Part shown: one piece after another, positions 1 to 6,033 of the stretch | Layout: every line of letters begins with the position of its first letter | Position numbering within the stretch: position 1 is the first letter of the stretch | Assembly: GCA_002332715.1 (NCBI GenBank) | Contig: DDBE01000227.1 | Coordinates: forward strand, 5,501-12,836 | Length of the DNA: 7,336 nucleotides | Direction of reading: 5' to 3' | Source of the DNA: Flavobacteriales bacterium UBA2040 | GTDB lineage: Bacteria; Bacteroidota; Bacteroidia; Flavobacteriales_D; Crocinitomicaceae | Notes under the pieces: model-generated | The model's database searches: none | What the model was told of the DNA's origin: nothing | Seen by the model: only the letters and a program-made list of their open reading frames with translations | Translations under genes and position numbers: made by a program

Positions 1-248
1 AAAAACCCAAACCTTTTTTTTCGCTTCTTTGATTTGATAGCGTCGAGAGATGTTGTTATTGAAATTTTATAAATCCAGGTTTTTAGTTGCGAACGTTCCT
101 CGAATTGATCAATTTTCTTGAAAACTTTGACAAAAACTCGTTGCACGATATCTTCCGCCTCTTCCCTATTCTTGAGATAACTCAGCGCTACGTGAAAAAC
201 AGCCTCTTTATTTTGATGATATATTTTCTCGAATTCGCTTTCGGACAT
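1..248 (-). CDS. ECF-type RNA polymerase sigma factor, N-terminal part (3' end outside window)
   Basis: Reading the minus strand from the ATG at 248-246 gives 82 open codons to the window edge. The protein begins MSESEFEKIYHQNKEAVFHV and continues with the hallmarks of sigma-70 region 2: a helix ending in ALSYLKNREEAEDIVQ (residues 21-36), then VFVKVFKKIDQF (38-49), then LKTWIYKIS (55-63), the region 2.3/2.4 stretch used in -10 melting and recognition, followed by a basic run KSKKRKKR. This is the usual pattern of the extracytoplasmic-function group, which redirects RNA polymerase to a small regulon. Region 4 should lie left of base 1 and cannot be checked. The usual QEVF is QRVF here, a small deviation. 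No Shine-Dalgarno is seen; TAGTGTTG at 259-266 (minus) is one base from the TAnnTTTG element. No anti-sigma gene is visible; if there is one it would be further left. Confidence 0.88.
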   Translation of the reverse strand, partial: MSESEFEKIYHQNKEAVFHVALSYLKNREEAEDIVQRVFVKVFKKIDQFEERSQLKTWIYKISITTSLDAIKSKKRKKRFGF

Positions 249-301
249 TCTACTTATTCAACACTAATGTAAATCACTTAATCCTATTTGACGACAAACA
301 A

Positions 302-319
302 AGTGCATTCCTGTGCACT
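302..319. repeat. Short inverted repeat between phosphatase remnant and sigma gene
   Basis: AGTGCA (302-307) and TGCACT (314-319) are perfect inverted copies around a 6-base centre. On the minus strand the second arm is followed by TTGTTTGT. It could therefore be a weak terminator closing the SpoIIE remnant, or an operator in front of the sigma gene. The stem is only 6 bp, so neither role is secure. Confidence 0.35.
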
Positions 320-325
320 ACCTGT

Positions 326-750
326 TTAAATTTCTATTCCAAAAATAGTAATATCATCTACTTGTTCTACCTCTGAACCGTTTGAACCCATCCATTCTTG
401 AAGTTTGATGGAAAGATTTTTCTTCTTATCTTTCATTTTGGAACTGGAGTTTTGAGCCAATAGATTTTTATATTTCTTTTTCATAAACTTCTTCCCATTC
501 GGACCACCAAATTGATCTGAATAACCGTCAAAGAACAAATAGTATTTGTCCCCTTTGGTCAATTGAAATTGATGGTTGGTGAAATGTCACATATCCGGAT
601 AATACCCAATCGGACGTTTATAGTGTCTTCATAATGCTGAATAAGCTTAGTTTGATCGTCATTCTCGGTTTGACACTGAACACTTGTTATAGTTAATAGA
701 ATCATGAACATAGTCAAGAAAAATGATTGAAAATTGACGGAGAGTTTCAT
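326..750 (-). pseudogene. Internally deleted remnant of a SpoIIE/RsbU-type serine phosphatase
   Basis: The N-terminal piece starts at the ATG at 750 and has a clear signal peptide (MKLSVNFQ, a hydrophobic core FFLTMFMILLTIT, then SVQC before Q27). A little mature sequence follows (KLIQHYEDTINVR), resembling the start of TPR-containing secreted sensor phosphatases. From about 619 a different frame reads KRPIGYYPDM, then a TGA stop at 587-589, then HFTNHQFQLTKGDKYYLF, FDGYSDQFGGPNGKKFM and, near the end, EQVDDITIFGIEI, stopping at 326. That order (PIG, FTNH, KGD..YLF.DG..DQFGG, EQVDD) is the C-terminal end of the Bacteroidota PP2C/SpoIIE phosphatase domain, including the Asp of the DG motif. 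The middle (TPRs, membrane helix, coiled coil and most of the phosphatase domain) is missing. The piece from a TTG at 562 is not a gene of its own, since the homology continues upstream through the stop. Inference: large internal deletion plus frameshift and nonsense mutation. Confidence 0.78.
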
Positions 751-809
751 TTGAACTTAACTAATCGGGTTGTAAAGGAAAACAAAACAGTCCGAATGTA
801 TTTGCTTAA

Positions 810-843
810 TTTGAAAATCGCCTATCGGCTTCCCATATTTTTG
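810..843 (+). promoter_or_regulatory. Candidate sucC promoter, distal
   Basis: TTTG at 810-813 and TATTTTTG at 836-843 are separated by 22 bases. This matches the Bacteroidota housekeeping promoter form (TTG or TTTG near -33, TAnnTTTG near -7, spacer roughly 17-23). It would give a leader of about 55 bases before the sucC ATG. Pattern match only; AT-rich DNA yields such matches by chance. Confidence 0.42.
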
Positions 844-853
844 TTTTACGACC

Positions 854-884
854 TTTCATCTTCTGAAAATTAGCACTACTTTTG
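854..884 (+). promoter_or_regulatory. Candidate sucC promoter, proximal
   Basis: TACTTTTG at 877-884 is an exact TAnnTTTG element, with TTTC (one base from TTTG) at 854-857 and a 19-base spacer. The implied transcript starts near 890 and has a leader of about 15 bases, AAAAAAACAACAA, without a Shine-Dalgarno. It may act together with, or instead of, the distal candidate. Confidence 0.4.
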
Positions 885-904
885 AGCGTCCAAAAAAACA
901 ACAA

Positions 905-2116
905 ATGAACTTACACGAATATCAAGGAAAATCAATTTTAAGCAAATACGGCGTTGCCATTCAAAGAGGTGTTGTCTTAGACAAATTGGAAGATGCAGTA
1001 ACTTCTGCAAAAAAATTATCGGAAGAAACAGGTACAGAATGGTATGTCGTTAAGGCACAAATTCATGCCGGTGGACGAGGTAAAGGAACAGTTGAAGAAA
1101 CAGGTTCGCATGGCGTTGTTTTGGCAAAAGGAATTGACAAGGTAGAAGAAACGGTAAAAGGAATCCTTGGTGGTCACCTTGAAACGGCGCAAACAAATGG
1201 TGTTGGTAAGATGGTCAACAAAGTTTTGATTGCTGAAGACGTTTATTACCCTGGAGAATCAGAAACAAACGAATTTTATATGTCCGTTTTACTGGACAGA
1301 GAGCAAGGTTGTAATGTAATCGTATATTCTACTGAAGGTGGAATGGATATTGAGCATGTTGCCGAACATACACCCCATTTGATTCACAAAGAATTTATCG
1401 ATCCACGTGTTGGTTTACAAGGGTTTCAAACAAGAAAAATTGCTTTCAACTTAGGATTGAGTGGACAAGCAATGAAGCAAATGACAACATTCGTTTCTGC
1501 ACTTTACGCAGCTTACGAAGGTTGTGATGCATCTATGTTTGAAATCAACCCGGTTTTGAAAACATCAGATGATAAAGTTATCGCTGTAGATGCTAAAGTA
1601 ACATTGGACGCCAACGCTTTGTTCCGTCACCCTGATTATGCTGCAATGCGCGACAAAACAGAAGAAGATCCAACGGAGGTAGAAGCTGATGAAGCTGGAT
1701 TGAACTTCGTAAAATTGGATGGAAATGTTGGATGTATGGTCAACGGAGCTGGATTGGCAATGGCGACTATGGATATCATCAAACTTTCAGGCGGAAATCC
1801 AGCTAACTTTTTGGACGTTGGTGGAACAGCTGATGCAGAACGTGTTGAAAAAGCATTCCACATCATTTTGAAAGATCCAAATGTAAAAGCAATTTTAATC
1901 AACATCTTTGGAGGAATCGTTCGTTGTGATCGTGTTGCTCAAGGAGTTGTTGATGCATACAAGAACATGGGAAGCTTTCCTGTGCCACTTATCGTACGTT
2001 TACAGGGAACCAACGCTATTGAAGCAAAACAATTGATTGATGATTCAGGTTTGGATGTTAAGTCTGTAGTATTGTTGCAAGAAGCGGCTGATATGGTTGC
2101 TGAGGTGTTGAAATAA
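905..2116 (+). CDS. sucC: Succinyl-CoA ligase (ADP-forming) subunit beta
   Basis: This is the beta subunit of succinyl-CoA synthetase, which interconverts succinyl-CoA and succinate while making ATP or GTP in the cytoplasmic TCA cycle. It works as a complex with the alpha subunit SucD, which is not in the window. The 403 residues start with the canonical [17 protein letters not shown]. The ATP-grasp part carries K50 and the AGGRGK loop (55-60) for nucleotide binding. FEINP (212-216) and VDAK (228-231) supply the Glu, Asn and Asp used for Mg-nucleotide (E213, N215, D229). The C-terminal CoA-ligase domain runs from about 270, with [12 protein letters not shown] (279-290), FLDVGGTA (302-309) and the phosphate-binding segment [10 protein letters not shown] (333-342). 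Length is slightly above the 388 of E. coli, and no key residue is missing. It stands alone on the plus strand with a terminator close behind, so it is probably monocistronic and separate from sucD. Confidence 0.98.
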   Translation: MNLHEYQGKSILSKYGVAIQRGVVLDKLEDAVTSAKKLSEETGTEWYVVKAQIHAGGRGKGTVEETGSHGVVLAKGIDKVEETVKGILGGHLETAQTNGVGKMVNKVLIAEDVYYPGESETNEFYMSVLLDREQGCNVIVYSTEGGMDIEHVAEHTPHLIHKEFIDPRVGLQGFQTRKIAFNLGLSGQAMKQMTTFVSALYAAYEGCDASMFEINPVLKTSDDKVIAVDAKVTLDANALFRHPDYAAMRDKTEEDPTEVEADEAGLNFVKLDGNVGCMVNGAGLAMATMDIIKLSGGNPANFLDVGGTADAERVEKAFHIILKDPNVKAILINIFGGIVRCDRVAQGVVDAYKNMGSFPVPLIVRLQGTNAIEAKQLIDDSGLDVKSVVLLQEAADMVAEVLK

Positions 2117-2132
2117 AAATTTATAGTTTTTT

Positions 2133-2170
2133 AAAATCCCATTTCATTTGGTTGAAATGGGATTTTTTTT
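2133..2170 (+). terminator. Rho-independent terminator after sucC
   Basis: A 14-bp perfect stem (AAAATCCCATTTCA at 2133-2146, TGAAATGGGATTTT at 2153-2166) with a 6-base loop TTTGGT runs into eight T residues (2163-2170), 16 bases after the sucC stop. On the minus strand the outer pairs give four T, so it might also act as a weaker backstop for transcription arriving from the aroE side. Confidence 0.88.
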
Positions 2171-2231
2171 GTTCAAGATTTTGAAATGTTGGAGGTTTTG
2201 GAATCCTTGAAATCCTAAGTTAATAAAATTC

Positions 2232-2257
2232 GAAACTTTTAAAATAGGAAAAGTTTC
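2232..2257. repeat. 9-bp inverted repeat in the sucC-aroE intergenic region
   Basis: GAAACTTTT (2232-2240) and AAAAGTTTC (2249-2257) are perfect inverted copies with an 8-base centre AAAATAGG. No T-run follows on either strand, so it is not a standard terminator. The rest of 2171-2362 is AT-rich and I see no gene or other site in it. Confidence 0.4.
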
Positions 2258-2362
2258 AAATTACTTTTGATATTCAATATGTTAAATTAAATTTTTGATT
2301 CGCTTTTTTCTTTTATCAGAAGCATATCTTGAAATCTTATTAAAAAATTCAGACTCTGATTC

Positions 2363-2550
2363 CTACCTTTTATTCTCAAAGTTAATGATCCACTAAATGC
2401 CGAATTTATCCGTCATATAACCATAAAATGCACCCCAAGGTTGATTTTCGATTGGAAAATGAATAATTCCACCTACCGCCAGTTTTTCGAACGTGACTTG
2501 ATATTCAGCGAGTTGAATTCTTAAATTTCATAAAACAAAGCAATATCAAG
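2363..2550 (-). pseudogene. C-terminal remnant of a PhnB-like VOC (glyoxalase fold) protein
   Basis: On the minus strand, immediately after aroE, one frame reads LDIALFYEI and stops. A second frame continues RIQLAEYQVTFEKLAVGG, then IIHFPIENQPWGAFYGYMTDKFGI, a TAG stop at 2393-2395, then WIINFENKR and a TAG at 2363-2365. The order 'KLAxGG ... P ... WGA.(F/Y)G...DKFG(I/V).W...' is the C-terminal end of PhnB-like vicinal-oxygen-chelate proteins, small metal-binding or antibiotic/glyoxal-type proteins of variable function. In the family the position of the first TAG is commonly Gln or Lys before Trp, so CAG to TAG is the simplest explanation. About two thirds of the expected 140-160 residues are absent, with at least one frameshift and one nonsense mutation. 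No function should be expected. Confidence 0.75.
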
Positions 2551-2568
2551 CCTTATACTCTTGAATTT

Positions 2569-3312
2569 TCAAACACTGTCCAATCCTGTATTCCAAATCT
2601 CCCAGGCCTTTAAAGCTTGATGCTCCAACATAGGTCGACCATTCAATATTACCGCACCATTTTCCTCTGCATGACGCAAAAATTTGGTTTTATTAGGATT
2701 GTAAATCAAATCTATTACCAAATGTTCTTCGGTTAAAAATTCGAATGGAAATTGAGGACATTTATCTATTTCTGGAAAAGTGCCAACTGGCGTAGCGTTT
2801 ACAACCAACTTGCACGCCCGCAACATGTTGTCATTAACTTCATCATACCCAAACTGCTTCTCACCTTTAGGAATACGACTAATTTTAATCACATCAATAC
2901 CTAGGTTATCGAGCACATATGAAATTGCCTTGCTTGCTCCGCCCGTCCCAAGAACAATTGCTCGCTCGTGCTGAAAGGTCAAAAAGGGTTTAATCGATTG
3001 AGCAAAACCAAAGGCATCAGTATTGTGCCCTATTTTCTTTCCATCTAAGAATTGAACAGTATTGACAGCACCTATTTTCCGTGCTTCTTCCGAAAGTTCA
3101 TCCAGATAGGTTAGTATGGCAACTTTATAGGGAACCGTTACATTCAAACCATCCAATTCATCCCACTTCAAGAGACTTTCTACCTCTGAAATATGGGCCA
3201 ATGCAAAATTTTCATACCGAGCATCAATATCTTCAGCCGTAAACTTATGGGTAAAAAAATCCTTTGAGAAAGAATGGTCTAAATATTCACCTATTAATCC
3301 GTAGGTCTTCAT
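2569..3312 (-). CDS. aroE: Shikimate dehydrogenase (NADP+)
   Basis: This enzyme reduces 3-dehydroshikimate to shikimate with NADPH, the fourth step of the shikimate pathway leading to chorismate, in the cytoplasm. I start it at the ATG at 3312-3310 (247 residues, MKTYGLIGEYLDHSFSKDFF), because the homology begins there and the ATG overlaps the TGA of the preceding gene by 4 nt. A 20-residue upstream extension would only read back into that gene. Shikimate-binding residues lie in the HSFSK segment (13-17). NVTVPYK carries the catalytic Lys63; GAVNT (81-85) and HNTDAFGF (96-103) contribute Asn84 and Asp99. The Rossmann loop is GTGGASKA (122-129), with SRIPKG (145-150) in the place of the adenine-phosphate NRT motif. 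VNATPVGTFP (171-180) is the usual cofactor-side loop. It is the last gene of the minus-strand run. Length is on the short side, as is common in Bacteroidota. Confidence 0.96.
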   Translation of the reverse strand: MKTYGLIGEYLDHSFSKDFFTHKFTAEDIDARYENFALAHISEVESLLKWDELDGLNVTVPYKVAILTYLDELSEEARKIGAVNTVQFLDGKKIGHNTDAFGFAQSIKPFLTFQHERAIVLGTGGASKAISYVLDNLGIDVIKISRIPKGEKQFGYDEVNDNMLRACKLVVNATPVGTFPEIDKCPQFPFEFLTEEHLVIDLIYNPNKTKFLRHAEENGAVILNGRPMLEHQALKAWEIWNTGLDSV

Positions 3313-4235
3313 GCTTTTTTGGAGCCTAATCGTTCTAACCCAAGTACCAAGAAAAGTGCAATAATTGCACAACCTATTGCCATGTATAGTTTGGGATCAC
3401 CTGTAAAATCTTGAGGAAGAACGTTGGTCATCATCCAATCTTCACGACCATCGCTGTGCACAACCAAAGGCGCATCACCTAAATTGACCTTCCATGGCCA
3501 TACTTTATACAACGAACCAATCATAAACCCAGTCAAAACGGCGATGGTCAATTCTTTGTACTTGGTAAAGAGGAATTTTAGTAATCTAGCAAATGACAAA
3601 AGTCCAACAACGCAACCCGCAAGAAAAACGGCAATTGTCATGATATCTTTGTTATCCAAAGCTTTTAAAACAACATGATATGAACCCATTAGTACCAAAA
3701 TGAATGCGCCTGATATTCCAGGTAAAATCATTGCACAAATGGCAATGCATCCACTAATAAAAATGAACCAATTCCCTGAAACTGATGCAGTTGTTTCGAT
3801 GGAAGCGATATACATGGCCACAATCGTTCCTACGGCAAATGCGGTGAATACAGGAATCGTCCAATTCGATATCGTTTTGCCAATCAGTATAGCGCTTGCT
3901 ACTATTAAACCAAAGAAAAAACTCCAGGTTAAAACGGATTCATTTTCAAGTAAATAGCGAACAATTTTTGCCAATCCTAGTACCGAAACTCCAATCCCGA
4001 CAAACAAAAACAGAAAAAACGTTCCGTTCACATGTTGCCAAAACCCTTTTAATCCGTCTTTTCGCAAAACTTTTAATGCACCCAGATTTATATTGTTGAT
4101 CGAAGAAATTAATTCCTCGTAAATCCCGGTGATAAATGCAATAGTCCCGCCTGAAACGCCTGGAACAATATCTGCAGCTCCCATTGCTATTCCCTTTAAG
4201 GTCAACAATCCATTCTGTGCGAGCGATCTTTTCAT
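3309..4235 (-). CDS. DUF368 polytopic membrane protein, PopT-like undecaprenyl phosphate translocase family
   Basis: This is a 308-residue hydrophobic protein with about eight to nine predicted membrane segments. The two signature blocks of DUF368 are visible: GAADIVPGVSGGTIAFITG (19-37) and CAMILPGISGAFILVLMGS (167-185). They look like an internal duplication around paired PG(V/I)SG loops. Both are followed by similar helices, as expected of a two-fold inverted transporter. DUF368 members (PopT in Vibrio cholerae) have been reported to return undecaprenyl phosphate, the lipid carrier for peptidoglycan and other envelope polymers, across the cytoplasmic membrane. That this homologue does so is inference from the family. 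A soluble, charged stretch at about 251-282 lies before the last helix. It overlaps the rhodanese stop by 1 nt (TAATG) and the aroE start by 4 nt (ATGA), so translation is probably coupled. Confidence 0.92.
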   Translation of the reverse strand: MKRSLAQNGLLTLKGIAMGAADIVPGVSGGTIAFITGIYEELISSINNINLGALKVLRKDGLKGFWQHVNGTFFLFLFVGIGVSVLGLAKIVRYLLENESVLTWSFFFGLIVASAILIGKTISNWTIPVFTAFAVGTIVAMYIASIETTASVSGNWFIFISGCIAICAMILPGISGAFILVLMGSYHVVLKALDNKDIMTIAVFLAGCVVGLLSFARLLKFLFTKYKELTIAVLTGFMIGSLYKVWPWKVNLGDAPLVVHSDGREDWMMTNVLPQDFTGDPKLYMAIGCAIIALFLVLGLERLGSKKA

Positions 4236-4552
4236 TAATATGTTTCTAGTTGGTTATCAATTTCGGCAATCCAATTCAAGATTCCACCTTCCAATATGTA
4301 TAGATTTTCAAATCCGTACTCACATTCCATCAGATTTGCAACTGCTTCAGCACGCTTTCCTGTTTTACACATGATGACAACTGAGCCATTTTGATCGATT
4401 TCAGTATATCTTTTGGAAATTTGAGCCATGGGGATTTGAACCGCATCAATAGAGCATATCGCCCATTCGTAAGACTCACGAACATCTACAATTTGCCATT
4501 TTTCGGATGAAAGAATTGCTTTTTGCAATTCCTTTGGAGTAATCCATTGCAT
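4235..4552 (-). CDS. Single-domain rhodanese-like protein
   Basis: This 105-residue protein consists of one rhodanese (sulfurtransferase) domain without signal peptide or membrane segment, so it is likely cytoplasmic. VDVRESYEWAICSIDA (22-37) is the conserved 'DVR...E...gHI.gA' segment, although the usual Gly-His is replaced by Ile-Cys. The active loop is CKTGKR at 62-67, with Cys62 able to hold a persulfide. LEGGILNW (87-94) is the typical C-terminal motif. Single-domain rhodaneses pass sulfane sulfur from thiosulfate or a protein persulfide to acceptors; the substrate cannot be read from sequence. The gap of 35 nt before it is the only real spacer in this run of five genes and holds a TAnnTTTG element. 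It overlaps the DUF368 start by 1 nt. Confidence 0.92.
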   Translation of the reverse strand: MQWITPKELQKAILSSEKWQIVDVRESYEWAICSIDAVQIPMAQISKRYTEIDQNGSVVIMCKTGKRAEAVANLMECEYGFENLYILEGGILNWIAEIDNQLETY

Positions 4553-4567
4553 GCTTTAATTTTTCGG

Positions 4568-4575
4568 CAAATATA
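4568..4575 (-). promoter_or_regulatory. Candidate internal promoter (-7 element) for rhodanese-DUF368-aroE
   Basis: On the minus strand TATATTTG (4575-4568) matches TAnnTTTG exactly and lies 15 bases before the rhodanese ATG. The nearest TTTG upstream (4603-4600) is 24 bases away, one more than the usual upper limit, so the -33 side is weak. It falls in the only intergenic gap of the operon. Confidence 0.35.
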
Positions 4576-4587
4576 AGGGTAATTACT

Positions 4588-5058
4588 TTATTTCACCTTC
4601 AAAGAAAGTGTCATCACGAAGGTCGCTACTAATTCTTTTTGTGTATTGAATGCTTCAACGAATATATCTTCATTTTGACGTTCACCAGTTGATTGTGAAG
4701 TCACCATTTGCTGGGCAATTTTTCGTCCTTCTTTGCAAACAAAAGTAACGTCGGTTTCGGCTCTTTTTAAAAATTCAGCTTTGCACGATTTGAATGCCAA
4801 CGATAAATTCAAACCTTTTTCTACCCCTAAATAGTACGCATGAATTCCAGCAGCGGTATCAGCTCCAACGGCCAAAGCACCGAAATACATCGAATTCAAA
4901 TGATTCTTAGTTCGACGACGGAGTTTTATTTTCATCACTACCTCATCTTCATTGATAGAAATCAATTTGGGATTGGCAAAACCTAAAATGGGAATTTTAA
5001 ACTTCCCGAGCAACCAAATATTACGTCTTAACTTACTTAAAGGGATCGACTTACCCAT
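4588..5058 (-). CDS. DUF4442 hotdog-fold protein, possible acyl-CoA thioesterase
   Basis: A 156-residue soluble protein. After a basic N-terminus it has the hotdog-family pattern: strand VVMKIKLRRRTKNHLNS (40-56), then the central helix MYFGALAVGADTAAGIHA (57-74). It continues with beta strands such as KSCKAEFLKRAETDVTFVC (90-108) and ends in ATFVMTLSLKVK. NHLNSMYFGAL resembles the DUF4442/YiiD-like thioesterase group, in which the corresponding Asn/His and the helix carry the thioester pocket. Members are predicted to hydrolyse or bind acyl-thioesters, but few have a known substrate. The ATG at 5058 lies inside the last codons of the upstream flavoprotein gene (8-nt overlap, ATGGGTAA), which both fixes the start and suggests coupling. 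Family assignment is good; enzyme activity is inferred. Confidence 0.85.
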   Translation of the reverse strand: MGKSIPLSKLRRNIWLLGKFKIPILGFANPKLISINEDEVVMKIKLRRRTKNHLNSMYFGALAVGADTAAGIHAYYLGVEKGLNLSLAFKSCKAEFLKRAETDVTFVCKEGRKIAQQMVTSQSTGERQNEDIFVEAFNTQKELVATFVMTLSLKVK

Positions 5059-6007
5059 TGTATTCTTGTTTTAGTTGCGTTACAATATCAGACACTTTTC
5101 GAATGCTTTTCACATGTTCTATGCTCGGCCCAGCGCACCAAACCGTTTTGTACGTTGCACTAAATGCTGCTTTTTGAAGAGACTTCATTCCTTTAATAAA
5201 CGTAAAGGCTTTCATCCATTTCTTCAATTTCTTATTCTTATTTAGGAATCGTTCGAGCCAATTTTGTTGGGTTCCAACTTTCTCAACATATGGAGTTTTA
5301 ATTACTGTGCAAGGTGTTCCTGACAATTTTGTGGACATTACAATGTCCTTTTCACCATAATCTACACAGGCCTGCTTGTATTCTTGAGAAACCGGCGCTT
5401 CTTCCGTCGCGATAAAAATACTGCCCATTGAAGCGCCTGCAGCTCCTTTTACGATTATTGCTTTCAATTCTCGTCCAGTGCCTATTCCACCAGCTGAAAG
5501 TACTGGAATAGAGCAGTTTTCGTTCAACATCGGAACCAATTCATTCATCGGTATATTTCCTGCGTGCCCTCCAGCTTCCTTGTTCACTGCTATTAATGCA
5601 TCGGCACCTAGTGCTTCCACTTTCTTGGCAAATTTCAAATCAGTGACATCACAGAAGACCTTTGTTCCAACCTTATGTGCTTCGCGAATCGTTTCTTCGG
5701 GCGAACCTAAAGAAGTGATGATAAATGCCACTTTTTCCTCACAACAAACCTTCAATTGTTCCTTGTATCTGAAATTAGATTGATTAACGATTAAGTTGAT
5801 CCCAAACGGTCCGTCCACTTCCTCTTTTATACCTTGAATCGCTGTACGAAGTTCGTCGGTCGTTCGATAATTCAACGCTGGAATCGCTCCGGTAATGCCC
5901 GATTTCACCGATTCAATTATCATTTTATCGTTGGAAACCAAAAACATAGGTGCCATGATAACTGGAAACTCAATATTCAATAATTTACAAAGTGCTGGTC
6001 TTTCCAT
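5051..6007 (-). CDS. Nitronate monooxygenase-like FMN protein (2-nitropropane dioxygenase / FabK superfamily)
   Basis: A TIM-barrel flavoprotein of 318 residues from the ATG at 6007. A TTG 21 bases further up is less likely because it lies in a promoter-like element and its seven extra residues lack homology. PVIMAPMFLVSN (15-26) is the N-terminal FMN segment (APM where many members have GGM). GINLIVNQ (69-76) follows. NKEAGGHAG (142-150) contains His148, equivalent to the catalytic His of nitronate monooxygenases. SAGGIGTGREL (171-181) and GASMGSIFIATEEAP (191-205) bind the FMN phosphate. Such enzymes oxidise nitronates, toxic nitro-compound anions, or in FabK reduce enoyl-ACP; the present substrate is unknown. 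A Lys-rich segment (256-274) lies before the C-terminal CAGPSIEHVKSI. It is the first gene of the minus-strand run and overlaps the DUF4442 gene by 8 nt. Confidence 0.9.
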   Translation of the reverse strand: MERPALCKLLNIEFPVIMAPMFLVSNDKMIIESVKSGITGAIPALNYRTTDELRTAIQGIKEEVDGPFGINLIVNQSNFRYKEQLKVCCEEKVAFIITSLGSPEETIREAHKVGTKVFCDVTDLKFAKKVEALGADALIAVNKEAGGHAGNIPMNELVPMLNENCSIPVLSAGGIGTGRELKAIIVKGAAGASMGSIFIATEEAPVSQEYKQACVDYGEKDIVMSTKLSGTPCTVIKTPYVEKVGTQQNWLERFLNKNKKLKKWMKAFTFIKGMKSLQKAAFSATYKTVWCAGPSIEHVKSIRKVSDIVTQLKQEYNG

Positions 6008-6025
6008 CTTGAGATATTTACTATG

Positions 6026-6033
6026 CAAACATA
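6026..6033 (-). promoter_or_regulatory. Candidate promoter (-7 element) of the five-gene minus-strand operon
   Basis: On the minus strand TATGTTTG (6033-6026) is an exact TAnnTTTG, 18 bases before the ATG at 6007. This is nearly the same spacing as for the proximal sucC element. No TTG is found at the expected distance upstream, so it is supported by the -7 side only. If it is used, the alternative TTG start at 6028-6026 would not be transcribed. Confidence 0.4.

Noticed and set aside
87..272. Plus-strand ORF of 61 codons
   Set aside because: It lies antisense to the ECF sigma gene, whose minus-strand translation has clear region 2 homology; the plus-strand product resembles nothing.
326..562. 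Independent small gene of 78 codons starting at a TTG
   Set aside because: The phosphatase homology (PIGYYPDM, FTNHQFQL) continues upstream of the TTG in the same frame past a stop codon, so this is the tail of a broken gene.
559..750. Independent small secreted peptide gene of 63 codons
   Set aside because: The signal peptide is real, but the end of the ORF reads the phosphatase DNA in the wrong frame; it is better explained as the head of the deleted phosphatase gene.
1636..1905. Minus-strand ORF inside sucC
   Set aside because: Antisense shadow of a highly conserved coding region.
2340..2362. Terminator for the aroE operon at TCAGAGTCTGAATTTTTT (minus strand)
   Set aside because: The palindrome TCAGAGTCTGA leaves only one central base, so a stable hairpin cannot form, although a T-run follows.
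3313..3372. 20-residue N-terminal extension of AroE
   Set aside because: It reads back into the end of the DUF368 gene; the ATG overlapping that gene's stop and the family start at MKTYGLIGE fit better.
3424..4374. Four plus-strand ORFs antisense to DUF368 and rhodanese genes
   Set aside because: All are shadows of strongly supported minus-strand genes and show no recognisable motif.
5478..5783. Plus-strand ORF of 101 codons inside the flavoprotein gene
   Set aside because: Antisense shadow; Ala/Ser/Pro-rich composition mirrors the coding strand opposite.
6008..6028. TTG start adding seven residues to the nitronate monooxygenase-like protein
   Set aside because: The TTG is part of the TATGTTTG promoter-like element and the extra residues do not match the family start.
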